A DNA stretch of 64,000 nt, taken from the NCBI GenBank assembly GCA_946902875.1, contig OX336354.1, forward strand, positions 9,149,247 to 9,213,246, given 5' to 3'. Positions 57,950 to 64,000 of this stretch are shown here, in pieces. The stretch is from Nematopogon swammerdamellus (lineage: Eukaryota > Arthropoda > Insecta > Lepidoptera > Adelidae). The translations under genes were made by a program, and so were the position numbers. The notes beneath the pieces were generated by a model that saw only the letters and a program-made list of their open reading frames with translations, made no database searches and was not told the DNA's origin. Numbering within the stretch: the stretch's first letter is position 1; every line of letters begins with the position of its first letter.

Positions 57950-58112
57950 CAACGGGTAAGCGTCCACCACAGCGTCCACTGCTGGACATACGCCTCTCCA
58001 ATTTTCCTCCAGTCCTCCCGGCCTTCAGCGGTACGGAAACACAGCTTTCCGCCGACGTACTTGATGTCGTCGTCCCACCTGGTGTGCGGTCTTCCCACAC
58101 TCCGTTTTCAAT
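57950..58112 (-). mobile_element. LINE 3' fragment, minus strand, same family as 2030-2440
   Basis: The reverse complement carries 'gtggacgctgtggtggacgc'-like tail sequence, 'attggagaggcgtatgtcca' and 'gcggtacgg'-type context in the order seen at 2280-2430. Confidence 0.75.
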
Positions 58113-58237
58113 AATGAAAACGTAAGAATGAGAAAAATAAATTTTAATATTTTTCATCTCTGTAGACGTAGTAGGCATCTAGGTACTTAGCATTTATTGC
58201 ACCTTATTTTAAGTGGAGATGTCGAGTAGGTAGACTA

Positions 58238-58372
58238 CGCGGGACGGATCTCGGCGTGTCGTCGCCGCAGCGGGCGACCCGCCACGCGAATACACTATAC
58301 AAGTACGGTGCGGGTGCGAGGGAGAACACCGACGAACCGCTGCGGCGGCGACACGCCGTGATCCGCCCCGCG
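58238..58372. mobile_element. GC-rich MITE-like foldback
   Basis: Arms 58238-58273 and 58337-58372 (~36 bp, a few mismatches) pair through 'cggcgtgtcgtcgccgcagc'. Total 135 bp, strongly GC-rich against AT-rich surroundings, no ORF of its own. Confidence 0.7.
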
Positions 58373-58399
58373 CATTATAAGTACCTGAATTATGTAAGA

Positions 58400-60330
58400 C
58401 AAAATTTTAGTAAGTTGTCTGTCACCAGGTGGTCTGTCATGCGTGATTCTGGCGAAACTAATGTTTTCCCATATTTTTTATATTATGTTGTTACGTGCAC
58501 CTGCTATACTTCAGCGTGTTACTACGCTGGGGCGGAGTCGGGCGTAGTCACCAGCTTCTTCTTTTGAATTATTTAGAGAATCCGTTACTCTTGAGTTTAT
58601 CGTGCAAAATTAAAGTTAGGTTTATTTATTACACACAGAAATAGTGATTAATTAGATTAGATGTAGAAATTTTAGAGATAATAATTAATACTCTACTTTT
58701 ATTGTAGATACAATATATAACAAGTTTATCTGGTTTTACGCAGCGAGTTAAATACTTGTTTTACTTAGGTAGGTCTGAAAATATCCGTGGCGTGGATCGG
58801 CTAAGTGTAGCCAACTTTTTTTAAGCTTTCAGAATAAACGAGAAACATTTGACACAACAACAACACAGGGACAACAGTGAGCCTCAAAATTTTAAAGTCT
58901 AAGTAAAACAAATGGTTACAGACTGCATACCATTTTATTTAAATTTTCCCAATCGAAGATCATGCACGCGCGAGTTCCATCGTGGCTGTGGAAATCGCGT
59001 TGAAATCTATGAAAGTTCCGAAGCCGATACCCTCCGTGTTTCTAACTACATTTCTCTATCACGTCTCGCACGATTAACTCTCGAAGTAGACTATGTGGAA
59101 CCATGTCACGCGCACTACGTGTCCCAGTAAACCAGTTTTAAACACGGCGTGAAGCCTATGACAAGGTTCCATAAATGCGTCTTCGTAATTTTTATTAGAC
59201 TATGCGGTTGGTTGTCACTCGGCTCTTCCCACCGAACCACTACAACTATTTGAGAGTTAGTCGGCCGCGAAGCGCGAACGCGCCGCTAGATTTATTTTTG
59301 AAGTTTACGCGCGAACGTATTCGAACGTGGACCGTTTCGTGTTATAGTGGCGAAGTTGTGGCGTATTTGTGTAAATTGAAAAAAAAAATCCCTAGGAAAT
59401 GTAAGTATTTTTATGTACCTACAAATCGGTTTTAGACAATACTTTAATGTTCTTTACTGTTCATCATTTTGGATACGTCTGCCTACTAAACTAACAGAAC
59501 GACAAATTTATGTTACTTATAACTTTTTTATTAGTTATGTTTATTATCTATATTCATGGTCTATATTAGACTATAAAAAGGTAGGCAATACATTTTTTTG
59601 CAAGTTTTTTTTTAATATTTAAGAATTAAAACAAACATTTACATGTAGTACCAGTACAAAAGTAGATAATATAATGAAAAAAATATGAATTACTTTCTCC
59701 ATAATTTTGGATAACCACAAAAATATTTAAATTACACCTTATTACGGCAGGATAATGAAACCCTGGATGCTTGAAATACTTCAAGAGGATTTTTTTTTAC
59801 TTTTTGAATATTCCGCCAATCTACAGACATAATGTAGGTACAGATAGAATTCAAAGAAAAAAATCACTTTGAAAATTCACTAAAAAAATGCTAATTATAA
59901 GTGTTAGGTTTCACGTACAGTTCTAAAGGTACAAACTATATTATCTGTTCTGCCGCATTCAGAGTGACTTAATTTACAATTTATTTTAATGTAGCTTTTT
60001 CTGTTCAATTGTCAAAGTAAAAGTCTTCAAAGTGTAACTGTGTTACGTAAGAAACTATTTAAAGATAGAAAAGAATAGAATAGAAACAATAGAATAGGAA
60101 CAAATGGAGAAAAGCCACATTATATTGAAAGAAAATAATATGTACAGTGCAAATTAAATGGAGGACAACATTTATTAGATAATATTTATTGTATATTTCA
60201 TCGTTTGTTTGTCAGTCAGTTCTTATTCGCAATCTAATAGAACTGGCGAAATTTTCGACGTATTCAAGAGTAGGTTATGGTTAGGGTACTTTTTGATGAA
60301 ATTAAACAATAAACAATATAACACAAATTA
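58400..60330. other. Intergenic DNA, no gene recognised
   Basis: AT-rich. The ORFs at 58912-59130, 59202-59435 and 59413-59622 have no recognisable domain, and the sequence near 58960-59390 has the look of a degenerate dispersed element. Confidence 0.5.
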
Positions 60331-60425
60331 TGGAATTCGCAATCCCCGTGCATCACAGGATGTCCACGGGCATCGTTAGACATATACTCGTATGTGAAAA
60401 CATGTCGCGCTTTCCATAAAAAAAC
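60331..60425 (+). mobile_element. LINE 3' tail fragment
   Basis: 'gaattcgcaatccccgtgca', 'cacaggatgtcca', 'catcgttagaca' and an A-run match the tail at 57595-57795. Confidence 0.7.
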
Positions 60426-60804
60426 GCACACCCCTGAAAGATTTTCTCTAATAGTTTTCTGTTATGGTCGCTAAGTATTAAGCTACCTAATTGCGGTTCA
60501 CTGCGGCTCTCCAAGAAATTATTTCAAAAGACAATAAGTCAAAAGATAGTTAAACGTTTGCAAGTTGACATGGATGGACGTACGCGATATATGCGACAAT
60601 TGTGTTGGTCCGAGAAAAACCATTAGCTATTCAAATGTTTCGGGAAAGCGTGGCGTAATTGTAGAGACACTTTACGTATAGGCTTTGACACGCTTATCAA
60701 TGGAACCTTGCGACAGAATATGTGTAGCAAAGCCTAAACTAGGCTTAAGACGATACCAATAGCTTCAGCAAATTCAGAATTTCACGGTAGAATTTTATAC
60801 AATA

Positions 60805-61248
60805 TGTGCCCGCGGCTCCGCCCGCTCTCATATTTCACTTCACTGCTAACCTCATAAGCCATTTAGCGTGATAGTAAGTAGCCTATAGTTGATGGGAATC
60901 AAGCTATCCGTAGAATTGTTTTATTAAAATCGGTTCAGTGGTTCTCGAGTTATAAGCGGACAGACAGACACTCAGACAGACAGAAAGCAGACGTTGGATT
61001 TTATTATAGGTAAGGATTTCGGTGTATACATCCTTACTAAAATCCAACGTCTGCTTTCTGTCTGAGTGTCTGAGTGTATGTCTGTCTGTCCGCTTATAAC
61101 TCGAGAACCACTGAACCGATTTTAATAAAAAAAATTCTACGGATAGCTTGATTCTTCCCATCAACTATAGGCTACTTACTATCACGCTAAATGGCTTATG
61201 AGGTTAGCAGTGAAGTGAAATATGAGAGCGGGCGGAGCCGCGGGCACA
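60805..61248. mobile_element. Large inverted repeat (two head-to-head copies of one element)
   Basis: Arms of ~210 bp (60805-61016 and 61030-61248) begin TGTGCCCGCGGCTCCGCCCG and its inverse and differ at only a few sites, with ~13 bp between them. The small ORF at 60904-61164 (-) runs across the palindrome and is an artefact. Confidence 0.85.
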
Positions 61249-61454
61249 GCTTGTAACATAAACAACAATACCGTCATGCTAAATAAAGACATATTTTGGT
61301 TGTTTTCCTAAATCAAAATAATGCTTGTGTAAGTAATAAAGCGAATAAACCGTCCAAAATAGGTGCCCTTTTAAGATTTTTTTTTTTATTTATTCATACC
61401 AATTCGAAAAATTAAAAGAATTACGTCCAACATTGAGTTTGTCAATATATATTG

Positions 61455-61600
61455 TTAGAATACTTTGCGAAACGTGGTGGTCGCTGTTGTGCTGTAATTT
61501 ACCAGAGTTCTTGCAGCACAACACCGATTACTCTGCTTACCCCGATTGTCGGGATTCAGCGTGTGTGATATGTATGTATGTATGTATGTATGTATATTGT
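61455..61600 (+). repeat. Interspersed repeat, 'ccccgattgtcggg' family, 3' part
   Basis: 'cgctgttgtgctgtaattta', 'cttgcagcacaacaccgatt' and a TATG microsatellite, matching 2850-2990 and 50820-50910. Confidence 0.7.
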
Positions 61601-61869
61601 TTAAGGTAAGTACTGTATTTTTTTTAAACGGTTTTATTTATTTAATTATTAAACGGTTTTTTTTGTTTTTTTTTTTAATTTTTTTATTTATTTTTTTTTT
61701 TTTTATTTAGCTTGACTTCGTATATTTATTTCTATCTTTGTTTCAAATCTTGCGACAACTTTTTCAACTACTTCTACTGAACCGATTTTTATGAAACTTT
61801 GCACACACATTGAGTTCTCGTGACAATACAATATTATGATAATTTCAACTTGGTAACCCATACTTCTTT

Positions 61870-62909
61870 CCCATACTTCTACCAATACACTTGGTGACGA
61901 GGTTCTGATGATGGAGTCAGGAGGTGGACAGTGGAACTCTTCAACTGTTACTAGTAACCCCCTCGAGTTTGGGCTCATTTGGTTGGTTTGGACGAGTGTC
62001 CCATACTTCTACCAATACACTTGGTGACGAGGATCTGATGATGGAGTCAGGAGGTAGACAGTGGAACTCTTCAACCGTTACTAGTAACCCCCTCGAGTTT
62101 GGGCTCATTTGGGTTGTTTGGACGACTGTCCCATACTTCTACCAATACACTTGGTGACGAGGGTCTGATGATGGAGTCAGGAGGTAGACAGTGGAACTCT
62201 TCAACCGTTACTAGTAACCCCCTCGAGTTTGGGCTCATTTGGGTTGTTTGGACGACTGTCCCATACTTCTACCAATACACTTGGTAACGAGGGTCTGATG
62301 ATGGAGTCAGGAGGTGGACAGTGGAACTCTTCAACTGTTACTAGGAACCCCTCGAATTTGGGCTCATTTGGTTAGTTTGGACGAGTGTTCCATACTTCTA
62401 CCAATACACTTGGTGATGAGGGTCTGATGATGGAGTCAGGAGGTGGACAGTGGAACTCTTCAACCGTTACTAGTAACCCCCTCGAGTTTGGGCTCATTTG
62501 GTTGGTTTGGACGAGTGTCCTATACTTCTACCAATACACTTCGTGAGGAGGGTCTGATGATGGAGTCAGGAGGTAGACAGTGGAACTCTTCAACCGTTAC
62601 TAGTAACCCCCTCGAGTTTGGGCTCATTTGGGTTGTTTGGACGACTGTCCCATACTTCTACCAATACACTTGGTGACGAGGGTCTGATGATGGAGTCAGG
62701 AGGTAGACAGTGGAACTCTTCAACCGTTACTAGTAACCCCCTCGAGTTTGGGCTCATTTGGTTTGTTTGGACGAGTGTCCCATACTTCTACCAATACACT
62801 TGGTGACGAGGGTCTGATGATGGAGTCAGGAGGTGGACAGTGGAACTCTTCAACCGTTACCAATAACCCCCTCAAGTTTGGGCTCATATGGTTGGTTTGG
62901 ACGATATAA
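61870..62909 (+). repeat. Minisatellite: eight 130-bp tandem units
   Basis: Units start at 61870, 62000, 62130, 62260, about 62389, 62519, 62649 and 62779. All carry 'ccatacttctaccaatacac', 'gatgatggagtcaggaggt' and 'ggaactcttcaac'. Most differ by only a few bases. Repeated ORFs over it in both directions are shadows, since 130 is not a multiple of three. A leader-like segment with 'ctactgaaccgatttttatg' precedes it (61705-61860), as in insect elements whose ends carry such units. Confidence 0.93.
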
Positions 62910-64000
62910 CGCGTATAATATGCGTAATAAAATAACATGCGCCCCACGTTTTTATATTAGTGTGTTAAAAGTCTCAATTTATTACTTATTCCGCTGACGC
63001 AGCGACACAAAGTGCCCTTTGGCATCCGACATGAGAAGACAGCACGCTAGTATTGCACGATTTCTTACCCAGACGTAAAATCTTAAGAATGCCCAGGTTT
63101 GTGTCCTTATTATTTTCTAGTTTTTTGTACTGCTGATGGTTTTTTTTCTAGTTTTATTTTAATAAAACCGTTTAACTTAAAAGTTTTTTTACCTATTTTT
63201 TTAATATAATAGAAAAGAAAACTGGCCATTGAAAGTTTGAACAAAATCATCGATGTCAACTAAGGGTATTTATTGCCTTAAAGTCAATACTACCTCAGAG
63301 AAAGGGCGGAATAGGGCGATAGAAAATTGGCGAAAGAACGGAAGGGATAATCGTACTCTATGATGTAATCGTAAGTCTAAAAGTAGTATTTTCGGTTTTT
63401 CGAATGAAAAAAAAGGTAATTATTAAAATGTGAAATCTATAAAAACTGTTTATATTGAATCAGTTAGTCAGTAATTATGCAAAGTTTCATGATTAATTTG
63501 AAAGTATATTTATTGAATAATAGCGGTTTCATTGGCGGTTTGGACGTAACTGTTTTTCTTTCAAGAAAATGTTATGTAATCATGTTTTCGCCATTTATAA
63601 TAACTAGGGTTAATACTCAACTCTACCATATATTACAAAGAGGCTGTATTGTTGATACGAGTTATGTAGAGCAGGAGGAATATATTGTGAAGCAATATGA
63701 GGTTGCTAAATTAAAAATGTTTTATTTCAACAAATAAACACAATATAATAAAACACAATAAAATTACCTAATCGCGTATTAACACCAGAATGCTTTCTGA
63801 AATTATCTATGTAAATGTAAAATTTTTCTCTATAAACTGATTGAATTAAATGAATTGTCAGCAAAAGATATAGATAGATAGGTACGCCTGAGTTACGCAA
63901 AATATATACATATTTTTTATTAGAGTTACTCGTACGTAGTTTTAATTTTAGGTTTTAGATAACTTAGGAAATTTTTCATTTCGAATGTTATTGAACATCT
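62910..64000. other. Right end of window, one unsupported ORF
   Basis: AT-rich. The only candidate is an 86-residue plus-strand ORF at 63477-63737 (starts MQSFMINLKVYLL), followed within 20-40 bases by AATAAA-type signals. It has no domain I can name and may be a terminal exon or chance. Nothing else seen. Confidence 0.4.

Noticed and set aside
61924..62947. Repeated ORFs of 62-77 aa in the minisatellite
   Set aside because: The 130-bp unit is not a multiple of three, and the ORFs occur on both strands wherever the repeat lacks stops.

Overview
The window looks like an insect nuclear genome, most probably a moth or butterfly (inferred). It is AT-rich and dense with interspersed repeats. Two split host genes with GT-AG introns can be read, and no prokaryotic gene layout is present. 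Several repeat families resemble ones I associate with Lepidoptera, including a GGTTCCGTA element with CTGT/CCGT microsatellites and tRNA-derived SINEs with A and B boxes. The species cannot be named from the sequence.

The dominant feature is one giant, apparently intact LTR retrotransposon at 9953-38638 (28,686 bp). Its LTRs are 5,146 bp each (9953-15098 and 33493-38638), begin TG and end CA, showed no mismatch in any stretch I compared, and are flanked by a 4-bp target-site duplication, ACAG. Inside, in order, are: a 9.1-kb G/T-rich leader without a convincing gene (15099-24178); gag (24179-25126); a protease frame with a G-patch (25102-26100); RT-RNase H-integrase (26091-28682); two small coiled-coil accessory ORFs (28731-29120 and 29333-29839); and a 3.6-kb 3' region with three tandem arrays. 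Gag, pro and pol lie in three frames that step back by one base each time. A textbook slippery heptamer (GGGAAAC) sits directly before the gag stop. The LTR has a TATA box, an initiator and a nearby consensus splice donor. Splice acceptors precede gag and both accessory ORFs, which suggests a spliced-mRNA programme that bypasses the long leader. I found no standard primer binding site or polypurine tract at the LTR junctions.

Right of the element (40515-47067, + strand) are seven exons with consistent phases encoding the C-terminal ~370 residues of a mitochondrial-clan cytochrome P450. No N-terminal exons are recognisable in the window, so the element probably lies in an intron of this gene, in the same orientation. 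On the - strand, five exons (54485 down to 49216) join in phase into a 293-residue protein with a CENP-B/pogo-type double helix-turn-helix region, an acidic linker, a basic patch and a coiled coil, but no DDE nuclease. It looks like a transposase-derived host DNA-binding protein.

The remainder is intergenic or intronic DNA full of repeats: tRNA-derived SINEs, LINE 3' ends, a hAT-type MITE with a perfect 8-bp duplication, foldback elements, a remnant DNA transposon with ~48-bp inverted ends, and an eight-copy 130-bp minisatellite near the right end.
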